Below are positions 1 to 6,661 of a DNA stretch of 19,448 nucleotides, one piece after another (within the stretch, counting starts at the first letter, position 1; each line of letters begins with the position of its first letter). Position numbers and translations under genes: made by a program. The notes under the pieces are model-generated. The model saw nothing but the letters and a program-made list of their open reading frames with translations. It was not told the DNA's origin and searched no databases. Source of the DNA: Eubacterium sp. UBA4343 (lineage in GTDB: Bacteria > Bacillota > Clostridia > Lachnospirales > Lachnospiraceae); the NCBI GenBank assembly GCA_002394235.1, contig DGTF01000038.1:1914-21361 (forward strand), read 5' to 3'.

Positions 1-13
1 GAGCGTCGCGATA

Positions 14-47
14 GCGAGATAAAACTCGCACAGCATGTTTTATCTCG
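14..47. repeat. Palindromic intergenic repeat, left copy
   Basis: The arms CGAGATAAAAC (15-25) and GTTTTATCTCG (37-47) pair perfectly over 11 bp around an 11-base loop. An alternative short hairpin, GCGAG/CTCGC (14-18 with 25-29), uses the left arm and loop. The reverse complement of nearly the whole element recurs at 19414-19446. Only three T residues follow the stem, so it is a poor classical terminator. It may end the upstream transcript or belong to a dispersed palindromic repeat family. Confidence 0.75.
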
Positions 48-63
48 TTTGATGTACCGGGGA

Positions 64-116
64 CATAATAATGAAGTTGCTCACATATCATGGATTTGAG
101 CTGCTTTCTTATTATC
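64..116 (+). other. Imperfect inverted repeat in the pepD leader
   Basis: Bases 64-82 and 98-116 are imperfect inverted copies: ATAATAA against TTATTAT, and GCTC against GAGC, with mismatches between. The loop is 15 bases. The element ends just before the pepD ribosome binding site (about 131-136). It could be a weak leader hairpin or operator. The pairing is modest and could be chance in AT-rich DNA. Confidence 0.25.
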
Positions 117-143
117 AATAAATAAGGGTCAGGAGGAAAAAGA

Positions 144-1613
144 ATGTCAGACAGAAAAATTCTGGAGGGAATTGAGCCTGCGGAAGTTTTTCGCTATTTT
201 GAGGAGATTTCGGCGATACCGAGACCTTCCGGTAAGGAAAAGAAAATCAGTGATTATCTGATTCAGTTTGCCCAGTCACACGGATTTGAGCATTACCAGG
301 ATGCCTTGAACAATGTGATCATCATAAAAGAGGCATCTGAGGGATATGAGAATCAGGAACCGATCATTCTTCAGGGACACATGGATATGGTTTGTGAAAA
401 AAATCCGGGTGTGACGAAGAATATGGAAAACGATGGCCTTGATCTGGAGGTCAATGGTGATTTTATCTCCGCAAAAGGGACGACTCTCGGCGGTGATGAC
501 GGAATTGCAGTTGCTTATATTCTGGCAATTCTGGACTCGGCCAAACTGAAGCATCCGAGACTGGAGTGTGTGATTACAGTTGGCGAGGAGGTAGGAATGG
601 ATGGCGCGAAGTTCATCGACTGCTCGCCTTTAAAGGGTCATCTCCTTTTAAATCTTGATTCCGAGAAAGAAGGCGTTGTTCTGGCCGGATGTGCCGGCGG
701 TGCGTCTGAAAAGGTTATTCTTCCAATCACCCGGAAACCAGCTGAAGGACAGAGAGTGGAGCTTCGCGTAACAGGTCTTACAGGCGGCCATTCCGGTACG
801 GAAATAAACAAGGGACGGGCAAATGCAATGCTTCTCTTATTCCGGACAATCATGGAAGCGTCTCGTGAGACAGGTGTGCGGTTGATCTCGATGCGCGCAG
901 GCACAAAGGACAACGCGATTCCGAGAGAAGCGGCGGCAACAGTTGTGGTTGAGGATTTTTCAAAATTCGTATCTTCCGTTCAGATTAACGAAAAAAATAT
1001 TCAGAGGGAATACCGGGCGGTTGACCCTGGTCTTCAGATTACGGCAGAAGAGGCATCCGGCATCCCGGAATCCGGAGCGGATGAAGATCCACTGACCGTG
1101 GAAGATACACGCAGAGTTATTGCTCTGGCAAACTCGCTTCCTTCCGGAGTCCAGCGTATGAGCGATGAAGTAGAGGGGCTTACGGAAACTTCCCTGAACT
1201 GGGGAATTACCATTCTATCTGACGGTGAATTTTCAATGTGTGCTTCGGTACGCAGCTCTGTAGCATCGGCACTTGCTGCACTGATTCAGAAAATCGGCTG
1301 GATCGCGTCAGCTTACGGGGCAAAGGTGGTTGAAAGTGGTGCATATCCACCGTGGGAATGGGTCGAGCACTCCAAGCTGCGCACGCGGATGTCGAAGATA
1401 TATCGTGAGATGTTCGGGAAGGAACTCGTCATAGAGGCAATACATGCCGGTGTGGAGTGTGGTCTGCTTGCCGGGAAGATTCAGGGCCTGGATGCGGTTT
1501 CCATGGGGCCGGATATCTTCAATATTCACACCCCGCAGGAACGGCTGTCCATCTCCTCTGCCAGGAGAATGTATGATTATATCCTCAGGATCCTTGAATA
1601 TAAAAATTCATAG
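144..1613 (+). CDS. pepD: Aminoacyl-histidine dipeptidase (PepD, M20 family)
   Basis: This is a cytoplasmic zinc dipeptidase that hydrolyses Xaa-His and other unspecific dipeptides, releasing amino acids for growth. The 489-residue length is normal for PepD. Visible M20 metal-site motifs are GHMDMV (His79, Asp81), GGDDG (Asp118/119), GEEVGMDG (Glu148/149), LNLDSE (Asp172) and a C-terminal IFNIHTPQE (His). The TGGHSG segment is the usual lid/dimerisation-domain motif. The start is supported by AGGAGGAAAAAGA directly before the ATG. No signal peptide is seen. The gene converges on the next gene with a 14-base gap, so its transcript probably ends inside that gene (see 1776-1809). Family assignment is secure; exact peptide preference is not readable. 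Confidence 0.95.
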   Translation: MSDRKILEGIEPAEVFRYFEEISAIPRPSGKEKKISDYLIQFAQSHGFEHYQDALNNVIIIKEASEGYENQEPIILQGHMDMVCEKNPGVTKNMENDGLDLEVNGDFISAKGTTLGGDDGIAVAYILAILDSAKLKHPRLECVITVGEEVGMDGAKFIDCSPLKGHLLLNLDSEKEGVVLAGCAGGASEKVILPITRKPAEGQRVELRVTGLTGGHSGTEINKGRANAMLLLFRTIMEASRETGVRLISMRAGTKDNAIPREAAATVVVEDFSKFVSSVQINEKNIQREYRAVDPGLQITAEEASGIPESGADEDPLTVEDTRRVIALANSLPSGVQRMSDEVEGLTETSLNWGITILSDGEFSMCASVRSSVASALAALIQKIGWIASAYGAKVVESGAYPPWEWVEHSKLRTRMSKIYREMFGKELVIEAIHAGVECGLLAGKIQGLDAVSMGPDIFNIHTPQERLSISSARRMYDYILRILEYKNS

Positions 1614-1627
1614 AGATGTGCAGAGAA

Positions 1628-2761
1628 TCATTCTTCCAGAGCTTTTTGCGCATCCGTCAGCTGTTCTTCAAGATCACTGATTTCCAGCTCCAGCATCGGA
1701 CGCGCTTCCTCAGCCTGTGTAATCCTTCGAAGCTGCTCCAGTATAGAACTGTCATCCGGCTTCAGAAAGCCTGACAGAAAAGCCTTCGGATACAGGAAGG
1801 CTTTTTCTGTATCCGAAAAACGAATCGTCATACGTCCGTTAACACACGAAGAAACAGTGCCGGAGCCGAAGACACGGTGCGCAACAGAAATTCCGTCAAC
1901 TGCCGGAAGCTGAAGGGAGAGCAGGTCTTTCAGATGCGCTTTCTTCACAGAGAGTTCCCGACGGATCTCATCGATACGCCCGGCAAGCTCCCTTGCACGT
2001 TTTGCTCTTTCCATCCATTCATCTGTAAAGGATGACCGGATGCGCAGATGCGAATAGAAGTCGTTCCGGTACGCACAGTCAAGAATATCATAAGCCAGAA
2101 AATGAAGGTTATTGCTGAATTCTGCGGGAAAATCCACCATACGGTTCTGATGGAGCTTCAGAATTTCAGGATAATTCCATACTTCCTCCAGGAGGTTATC
2201 GCACATTTTGTAGTAACCCTTAAGGGAAAAATGATTGCCATACATGAAATAATCCCCGAATTCCGTCGCCTGAGCGAAAAGATCAGCAGCTTCTTTTTTA
2301 TAGAAATAATTATCGGAAGGAGAAAATGTTGAGAGAAGATTCAAAACAGAGACCGCGGTCTGCTCAAATTCAGTTTTCCCCTCAAATCTCCGTCCGATCC
2401 GGACGTTGATGTCGTTTCGAAAATCAAGAATGCGGGAAGCACGCTGATCCAGATCACCGTGATCCTCCGTATGAAAGAGCCGGATCAGTTGTTCTCTGAC
2501 GAATGCTGTTTCCTCCGGGATGTCGGCAAGAGCGGTGATGCCCTCGAGAGAGCGGTGCATCGGAGTATCAAGAAAGACCCTGATTCCTGATGTTGACGCC
2601 CGGAGCATTGCCGGAAAATCTGCATCATCCGGATTCCATTTTTTTTTGAAATCGGAAAGGCCTTTCCGCAGAGAATCAGTGCCAGAAATTTCGCCTGCTG
2701 CTGCACTGTCAAAGCAAAGTCTGTACTGGGTGAAAATCAGATCTGAATTTTTTGTGTTCAT
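1628..2761 (-). CDS. Hypothetical protein with a C-terminal Tudor/CarD-like fold and coiled coils
   Basis: I do not recognise a named family for this 377-residue protein. Most of it (residues 1-250) is a helix-rich, aromatic-containing region without catalytic motifs that I can identify. Residues about 250-285 and 340-377 are charged heptad-like helices, probably coiled coils. Between them (about 292-334) is a short beta-type segment, VAHRVFGSGTV...MTIRF...KAFLYPKAF. It follows the V.H..FG.G.V / I.F...K.F.YP.AF pattern found in small Tudor/CarD-like modules at the ends of helicases and clostridial hypothetical proteins. Translation begins at an ATG preceded on the minus strand by AGGAG. There is no signal peptide or membrane segment. 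The gene diverges from rpsB across the repeat-containing region 2762-3038. The ORF is clearly real; its function is unknown. Confidence 0.8.
   Translation of the reverse strand: MNTKNSDLIFTQYRLCFDSAAAGEISGTDSLRKGLSDFKKKWNPDDADFPAMLRASTSGIRVFLDTPMHRSLEGITALADIPEETAFVREQLIRLFHTEDHGDLDQRASRILDFRNDINVRIGRRFEGKTEFEQTAVSVLNLLSTFSPSDNYFYKKEAADLFAQATEFGDYFMYGNHFSLKGYYKMCDNLLEEVWNYPEILKLHQNRMVDFPAEFSNNLHFLAYDILDCAYRNDFYSHLRIRSSFTDEWMERAKRARELAGRIDEIRRELSVKKAHLKDLLSLQLPAVDGISVAHRVFGSGTVSSCVNGRMTIRFSDTEKAFLYPKAFLSGFLKPDDSSILEQLRRITQAEEARPMLELEISDLEEQLTDAQKALEE
1776..1809 (+). terminator. Candidate intrinsic terminator for pepD inside the convergent gene
   Basis: AGAAAAGCCTTC (1776-1787) pairs with GAAGGCTTTTTCT (1796-1808) around an 8-base loop. 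The right arm contains a run of five T on the plus strand. It lies about 165 bases past the pepD stop codon and within the coding sequence of the minus-strand gene, where it encodes an AFL-YPK-AFL segment. The 14-base gap between the two genes has no room for a terminator, which makes this a plausible 3' end. It could also be a coincidence of codons. Confidence 0.4.
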
Positions 2762-2776
2762 TGTATACTCCTGTAT

Positions 2777-2858
2777 GATTGTACATTTGCGTTGCCTTAA
2801 AACTGCGCAGAAAGATTAAAGATTGTACATTTGCGCTGCCTTAAATACTGCGCAGAAA
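2777..2858. repeat. Pair of direct repeats in the divergent intergenic region
   Basis: Bases 2777-2813 and 2821-2858 are near-identical 37/38-base copies beginning GATTGTACATTTGCG and ending CTGCGCAGAAA. They differ by one substitution and one inserted T. Each contains a TGCGC...GCGCA inverted element and, on the minus strand, TACAAT, a good -10-like hexamer. The region lies between the start of the minus-strand hypothetical gene and the rpsB promoter. It may be a duplicated operator or promoter segment of the hypothetical gene, or a simple tandem duplication. Confidence 0.8.
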
Positions 2859-2898
2859 ACTTCAAAAGTATAACACATAAACACGTGCAATTATATCC

Positions 2899-2927
2899 TT
2901 GCGGAAGAAGAAAAACTGTGCTACAAT
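2899..2927 (+). promoter_or_regulatory. Probable rpsB-tsf promoter
   Basis: TTGCGG (2899-2904), a 17-base spacer and TACAAT (2922-2927) make a reasonable sigma-A promoter. The expected transcription start is near 2934, giving a leader of about 105 bases before rpsB. Confidence 0.6.
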
Positions 2928-2948
2928 TGGAAAGCTGTTTAGAAAGCA

Positions 2949-3008
2949 TGCGCGGAAATTTCTGGGGTGGTGCCTTTTACGAGGTTCCCCGGCAAGTTGA
3001 ACCGTGCA
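2949..3008 (+). promoter_or_regulatory. Structured rpsB leader, candidate ribosomal-protein autoregulatory site
   Basis: Two nested stems can be drawn in the 5' untranslated region. TGCGCGG (2949-2955) pairs with CCGTGCA (3002-3008), with one G-U pair. Inside it, CTGGGG (2962-2967) pairs with CCCCGG (2987-2992), with one G-U pair. Unpaired AAATTT and CAAGTTGAA flank the inner stem. The element ends about 30 bases before the rpsB start. Leaders of ribosomal protein operons often bind one of the encoded proteins; here S2 would be the natural ligand. That role is inference from position and structure. Confidence 0.45.
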
Positions 3009-3038
3009 GAAGTTTAAAACCAAAAGGAGAGAAATACT

Positions 3039-3785
3039 ATGAGCGTAATTTCAATGAAGCAGTTACTCGAAGCCGGTGTACATTTTGGACATCTTACAAG
3101 AAGATGGAACCCCAAGATGGCTCCCTACATCTACACAGAGCGCAATGGCATCTATATCATTGACCTGCAGAAGTCTGTAGGAATGGTAGATGAGGCTTAC
3201 AAGGCTGTCGCGGACATCATCGCTGACGGCGGCAGAATTCTTTTTGTAGGAACAAAGAAGCAGGCACAGGACACCATCAAGACTGAGGCTGAGCGCTGCG
3301 GTGAATTCTATGTCAATGAGAGATGGCTCGGCGGAATGCTGACGAACTTCAAGACAATCCAGACACGTATTGCCCGCCTGAATGAGATTGACAAGATGGA
3401 AGAGGACGGAACCTTTGATGTTCTTCCAAAGAAGGAAGTCATGGGCCTGAAGAAAGAGCAGGAGAAGCTCGTTAAGAACATCGGCGGCATCAGAGAGATG
3501 AAGAAGATCCCGGATGCTATCTTTGTTGTAGATCCGAAGAAGGAGCACATCTGTGTTGAAGAGGCTCACGCACTGGGAATCACTCTGATCGGTATCTGCG
3601 ATACCAACTGTGATCCGGAAGACCTCGACTATGTAATTCCGGGAAATGATGATGCGATTCGTGCCGTTAAGCTTCTGGTTTCCAAGATGGCAGATGCTGT
3701 CATCGAAGCAAAGCAGGGAATGGCACAGGAGTCCGGTGATGAGGCTGCAGAAGAAGCTGCTGCGGAAGCTGCAGAGGCAGAATAA
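3039..3785 (+). CDS. rpsB: 30S ribosomal protein S2
   Basis: S2 is a component of the small ribosomal subunit, bound at the head-body junction and needed for S1 or mRNA association. The N-terminal [23 protein letters not shown], in which AGVHFGH is the signature, is diagnostic, and the 248-residue length is typical. [11 protein letters not shown], ...[18 protein letters not shown] and [20 protein letters not shown] are further conserved S2 blocks. The C-terminus ends in an acidic Ala/Glu-rich tail (last 20 residues). AGGAGAG precedes the ATG. It is the first gene of an rpsB-tsf operon with a 30-base gap and is preceded by a structured leader. In this genome pyrH does not follow tsf within the window. 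Confidence 0.98.
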   Translation: MSVISMKQLLEAGVHFGHLTRRWNPKMAPYIYTERNGIYIIDLQKSVGMVDEAYKAVADIIADGGRILFVGTKKQAQDTIKTEAERCGEFYVNERWLGGMLTNFKTIQTRIARLNEIDKMEEDGTFDVLPKKEVMGLKKEQEKLVKNIGGIREMKKIPDAIFVVDPKKEHICVEEAHALGITLIGICDTNCDPEDLDYVIPGNDDAIRAVKLLVSKMADAVIEAKQGMAQESGDEAAEEAAAEAAEAE

Positions 3786-3815
3786 TAATCATACAACCTA
3801 CAGGAGGAATTCGAA

Positions 3816-4757
3816 ATGGCTATTAAAGCTTCTCAGGTTAAAGAGTTAAGAGAAATGACCGGTGCCGGAATGATGGACTGCAAGAAGGCCCTGACGAACA
3901 CCGATGGAGATATGGATAAGGCAGTTGAATGGCTTCGTGAGAACGGTATGGCAAAGGCACAGAAGAAGTCCGGTCGTATCGCCGCAGAAGGCATTGTTAT
4001 GTTCAAGGCTGCTGATGATGGCAAAAAGGCGGCAATCGTTGAGGTAAACTCCGAGACAGACTTTGCTGCCAAGAACGAGAAGTTCCGTTCCTATGTGGCA
4101 CAGGTTGCAGATCAGGCACTGACGACAACCGCTGCAGATATCGACGCATTTCTGGCAGAGCCCTGGAAGTTCGACACAAGCAAGACGGTTAAGGAAGAGC
4201 TTGACGCAGAGATCGCGGTTATCTCCGAGAATATGCATATCCGCCGTTTCGCACAGGTTGAGGAGCCGAACGGATTTGTAGCGACTTACAATCATGCGGA
4301 TGGAAAGATCGGCGTTCTGGTTGATGTTGAGACAGATGTCGTAAATGACGCAATCAAAGAGATGGCAAAGAACGTTGCCATGCAGATCGCTGCCATGAGA
4401 CCGCAGTACACAAGCAACGCTGAGGTTCCGGCAGACTACATCGCGCATGAGACAGAGATTCTTCGCGCGGCAATCATGAACGATCCGAAGGAATCCCAGA
4501 AGCCGGAGAAGGTCATCGAGGGAATCGTAAAGGGCCGTGTCAACAAGGAACTGAAAGAGATTGTTCTTCTTGATCAGGTTTACGTAAAGGCTGAGGACGG
4601 CAAGCAGTCTGTTGAGAAATATGTTCAGCAGGTAGCAAAAGAGAACAATGCCAAAGTTACCATCAAGGGCTTCACTCGTTTCGAGACCGGAGAAGGACTT
4701 GAGAAGAAAAACGAGGATTTTGCCGCTGAGGTAGCTGCTCAGGTTGCAGGAAAGTAA
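3816..4757 (+). CDS. tsf: Elongation factor Ts
   Basis: EF-Ts is the cytoplasmic nucleotide-exchange factor that releases GDP from EF-Tu during translation elongation. The N-terminal UBA-like domain contains VKELREMTGAGMMDCKKAL and is followed by the core motif SETDFAAKNEKF, which inserts into EF-Tu (Thr-Asp-Phe, residues about 81-83). The 313-residue length is usual for the two-subdomain Firmicute form. AGGAGG lies 9 bases before the ATG. The gene is cotranscribed with rpsB and followed after about 90 bases by a 25-bp terminator hairpin. Nothing unusual is seen in the protein. Confidence 0.98.
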   Translation: MAIKASQVKELREMTGAGMMDCKKALTNTDGDMDKAVEWLRENGMAKAQKKSGRIAAEGIVMFKAADDGKKAAIVEVNSETDFAAKNEKFRSYVAQVADQALTTTAADIDAFLAEPWKFDTSKTVKEELDAEIAVISENMHIRRFAQVEEPNGFVATYNHADGKIGVLVDVETDVVNDAIKEMAKNVAMQIAAMRPQYTSNAEVPADYIAHETEILRAAIMNDPKESQKPEKVIEGIVKGRVNKELKEIVLLDQVYVKAEDGKQSVEKYVQQVAKENNAKVTIKGFTRFETGEGLEKKNEDFAAEVAAQVAGK

Positions 4758-4846
4758 TTTCGGTGGATCTGAATTGTACCGGAGATAATCCGCGCACCTG
4801 TTCCTGATCTCTGAGAAACCGTGAATAATTAAAAGCATTACAAAAC

Positions 4847-4914
4847 AGAAAAGCTTCGGAAGCACTGTCACACGAAGAATATACGTGACTGTACTTCCGG
4901 AGCTTTTCTATTTT
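4847..4914 (+). terminator. Intrinsic terminator of the rpsB-tsf operon
   Basis: A 25-base arm (4847-4871, AGAAAAGCTTCGGAAG...) pairs with 4885-4909 (...CTTCCGGAGCTTTTCT) with three mismatched or wobble positions. The loop is 13 bases and ATTTTC follows. The lower stem is A-rich on the left and T-rich on the right, so it could terminate in both directions. It is the first hairpin after tsf. Confidence 0.85.
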
Positions 4915-4934
4915 CAGCTTTAAGAGATTTGCTG

Positions 4935-5027
4935 TTTTCTGTTTGAAGGAACTGTCCTCCGCTCGGAACTGTTGCAGATGTTCCGGATATTGCTTTGTTA
5001 TTTTCTGTTTGAAGGAATTGCCCTCCG
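4935..5027. repeat. Two 27-base direct repeats 66 bases apart, upstream of the GH13 gene
   Basis: Bases 4935-4961 and 5001-5027 both read TTTTCTGTTTGAAGGAA.TG.CCTCCG, differing at two positions. The sequence after each copy shows weaker similarity (ACTGTT...), suggesting an old tandem duplication of about 66 bases. A small hairpin, CGGAAC/GTTCCG, lies between the copies. No coding capacity is evident. The copies sit between the tsf terminator and the likely GH13 promoter. Their function is unknown. Confidence 0.7.
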
Positions 5028-5060
5028 GCGATATACTGTTATAGACAGCTAATGAGTGCC

Positions 5061-5092
5061 CCCTCAGAATGAGGGCATGAAAAGCATATAAT
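5061..5092 (+). promoter_or_regulatory. Probable GH13 promoter with an overlapping inverted repeat
   Basis: TATAAT at 5087-5092 is a perfect -10 box 43 bases before the GH13 start. The -35 position has no good match. It is instead overlapped by a perfect inverted repeat, CCCTCA-GAA-TGAGGG (5061-5075). A weak -35 under a dyad suggests a regulator-controlled promoter (repressor or activator site), perhaps sugar-responsive. That is inference. Confidence 0.5.
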
Positions 5093-5135
5093 AAACCCGC
5101 GTCAGACAGCGCCGGGAACGGAAAGGTATAAGACG

Positions 5136-6452
5136 ATGGCATACAATACTTCAAAAGAACTCCGAAACGATGTGATTTATTCCGTTTTTGTAAGAAACTA
5201 CAGTGAAGAAGGCACCTTTGACGCGGTCCGTCGGGACCTTCCCAGGATCAGGGCACTGGGGACCGATATCATCTGGCTGATGCCGATTCATCCCTGTGGT
5301 GTGAAAAATCGTAAGGGCAGCCTTGGGTCTCCGTACGCGATCCGGGATTACCGTGCGGTAAATCCGGAGTTTGGAACAGCAGAGGATTTTCGACATCTTG
5401 TGGACGCAATCCACGACAATGGTATGAAATGTATCATTGACGTTGTATACAATCATACTTCACCCGACAGTGTTCTCGCGAAGGAACACCCGGAATATTT
5501 CTATCATAAACCGGATGGAAGCTTTGGCAACCGGATCGGAGACTGGTGGGATGTCATTGACCTGGATTACAGCTGTCATGACCTCTGGAAGTACCAGATT
5601 GACACCCTGAAAATGTGGGCCGGGGAATATCAGGTCGATGGATTCCGGTGTGACGTCGCTCCGCTTGTTCCGGTTGCATTCTGGAAGGCAGCCAGAGAAG
5701 CCGTGGAGGAGGTACATCCGGGATGCATCTGGCTGGCAGAAACTGTGGAACCTGAATTTATCTCCTTTAACCGCTCGCACGGCATTCCCTGCGCATCGGA
5801 TTCAGAAATTTTCCAGGCATTCGATATCAGCTATGCGTATGATATTCACGGAATCTTCTACGATTATCTGACCGGGTCAAAAAGGCTGAAAGAGTACGCG
5901 GATGCAGTCAACCTTCAGGAATGTATCTATCCCGACAATTACGACAAGCTGAGATTCCTGGAAAATCATGACCAGCTTCGGGCTGCATACATGATTCGTG
6001 ACACGAAGGCACTCCGCAGCTGGACGGCGTTCCAGTATTTCCAGAAGGGAACTGTTCTGATTTATAATGGACAGGAAAGATGCGCGGATCACACACCGGG
6101 ACTGTTTGACAGAGATACTATTTCTTGGAAAGGAGAAGATATCACGCCCCTGCTTCAGAGACTCTACCGGATCCGGAAAGAGGATCTTTCTGCAGACTGC
6201 AGTATCTGTCTGCATGCGGAGGACAGGGAGATTCTGGTTGGAATCCGCACAGAAAACGCGGACCGGCCAGCCGGGGAAACCGGAAAGAGAGCAATCGGAA
6301 TTTTTTCTCTCCGAGGAGAGACAGGACTTCTTTTCGTAAAGCCCTATGAGATACCGGACGGAGTCTATACAAATCTGATTGACGACACGAAAGTAGAAGT
6401 GAGCATGGGACGGATATCGGTCAGCGGTGAGCCGGTGATCTTTACCATATAA
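5136..6452 (+). CDS. Intracellular GH13 alpha-amylase-family glycosidase
   Basis: The protein is a 438-residue (beta/alpha)8-barrel enzyme acting on alpha-glucosidic bonds of maltodextrin-like substrates. All four GH13 regions are present: DVVYNH (102-107), GFRCD with nucleophile Asp173, WLAETVEP with acid/base Glu202, and LENHDQ with transition-state stabiliser Asp279. The N-terminal strand, NDVIYSVFVRNYS, starts the barrel directly, so there is no carbohydrate-binding or neopullulanase-type N-domain. A short C-terminal beta domain (about 355-438) closes the protein. No signal peptide is seen, so it acts inside the cell. The ribosome binding site (GGAAAGG) is weak. Promoter and dyad lie upstream at 5061-5092. 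Exact specificity (amylase, glucosidase or transglycosidase) cannot be decided from motifs. Confidence 0.9.
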   Translation: MAYNTSKELRNDVIYSVFVRNYSEEGTFDAVRRDLPRIRALGTDIIWLMPIHPCGVKNRKGSLGSPYAIRDYRAVNPEFGTAEDFRHLVDAIHDNGMKCIIDVVYNHTSPDSVLAKEHPEYFYHKPDGSFGNRIGDWWDVIDLDYSCHDLWKYQIDTLKMWAGEYQVDGFRCDVAPLVPVAFWKAAREAVEEVHPGCIWLAETVEPEFISFNRSHGIPCASDSEIFQAFDISYAYDIHGIFYDYLTGSKRLKEYADAVNLQECIYPDNYDKLRFLENHDQLRAAYMIRDTKALRSWTAFQYFQKGTVLIYNGQERCADHTPGLFDRDTISWKGEDITPLLQRLYRIRKEDLSADCSICLHAEDREILVGIRTENADRPAGETGKRAIGIFSLRGETGLLFVKPYEIPDGVYTNLIDDTKVEVSMGRISVSGEPVIFTI

Positions 6453-6512
6453 GTCCAGCCGCAATGTTCCCGGCCCACAGGGGAGCCTGCTCACCAGTCG
6501 GCAAGTTCATTA

Positions 6513-6546
6513 GCGGTACGGAAGCTGCCTGCAGCTTCCGCATCGC
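6513..6546. other. Strong hairpin between GH13 and ade
   Basis: CGGAAGCTG (6519-6527) and CAGCTTCCG (6532-6540) form a perfect 9-bp stem with a 4-base loop, extended by GCG/CGC (6513-6515 and 6544-6546). No T run follows, so it is not a standard intrinsic terminator. A second small dyad, GGCGG-T-CCGCC, lies just downstream. In the 209-base gap I see no convincing promoter and no recognisable purine riboswitch. The hairpin may stabilise the 3' end of the GH13 message or pause polymerase before ade. Confidence 0.5.
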
Positions 6547-6661
6547 GGAAACTTATCCATTGCGGCGGTCCGCCTGAACGATGCAAAGAGGTAAGCGGCT
6601 TAGGAAATGCAGTGTGTAATCCGAGAGACAGTGTGTTGTTCCGATACGGAGGTGATACAGT

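Noticed and set aside
86..126. Promoter TTGAGC-17-TAAATA before pepD
   Set aside because: The -10 match is poor and the implied start would leave almost no leader before the ribosome binding site.
3846..4871. 341-residue minus-strand frame opposite tsf, and similar long antisense frames at 6707-8032 and 15319-16518
   Set aside because: They lie opposite clearly conserved genes, have Cys/His/Leu-rich compositions typical of antisense frames, and lack ribosome binding sites.
4672..5154. 160-residue minus-strand frame in the tsf-GH13 gap
   Set aside because: It runs through the terminator hairpin and direct repeats and has no family resemblance.
6453..6661. Purine riboswitch before ade
   Set aside because: The conserved purine-aptamer loop sequences and three-way junction were not found; only hairpins without a recognisable class are present.
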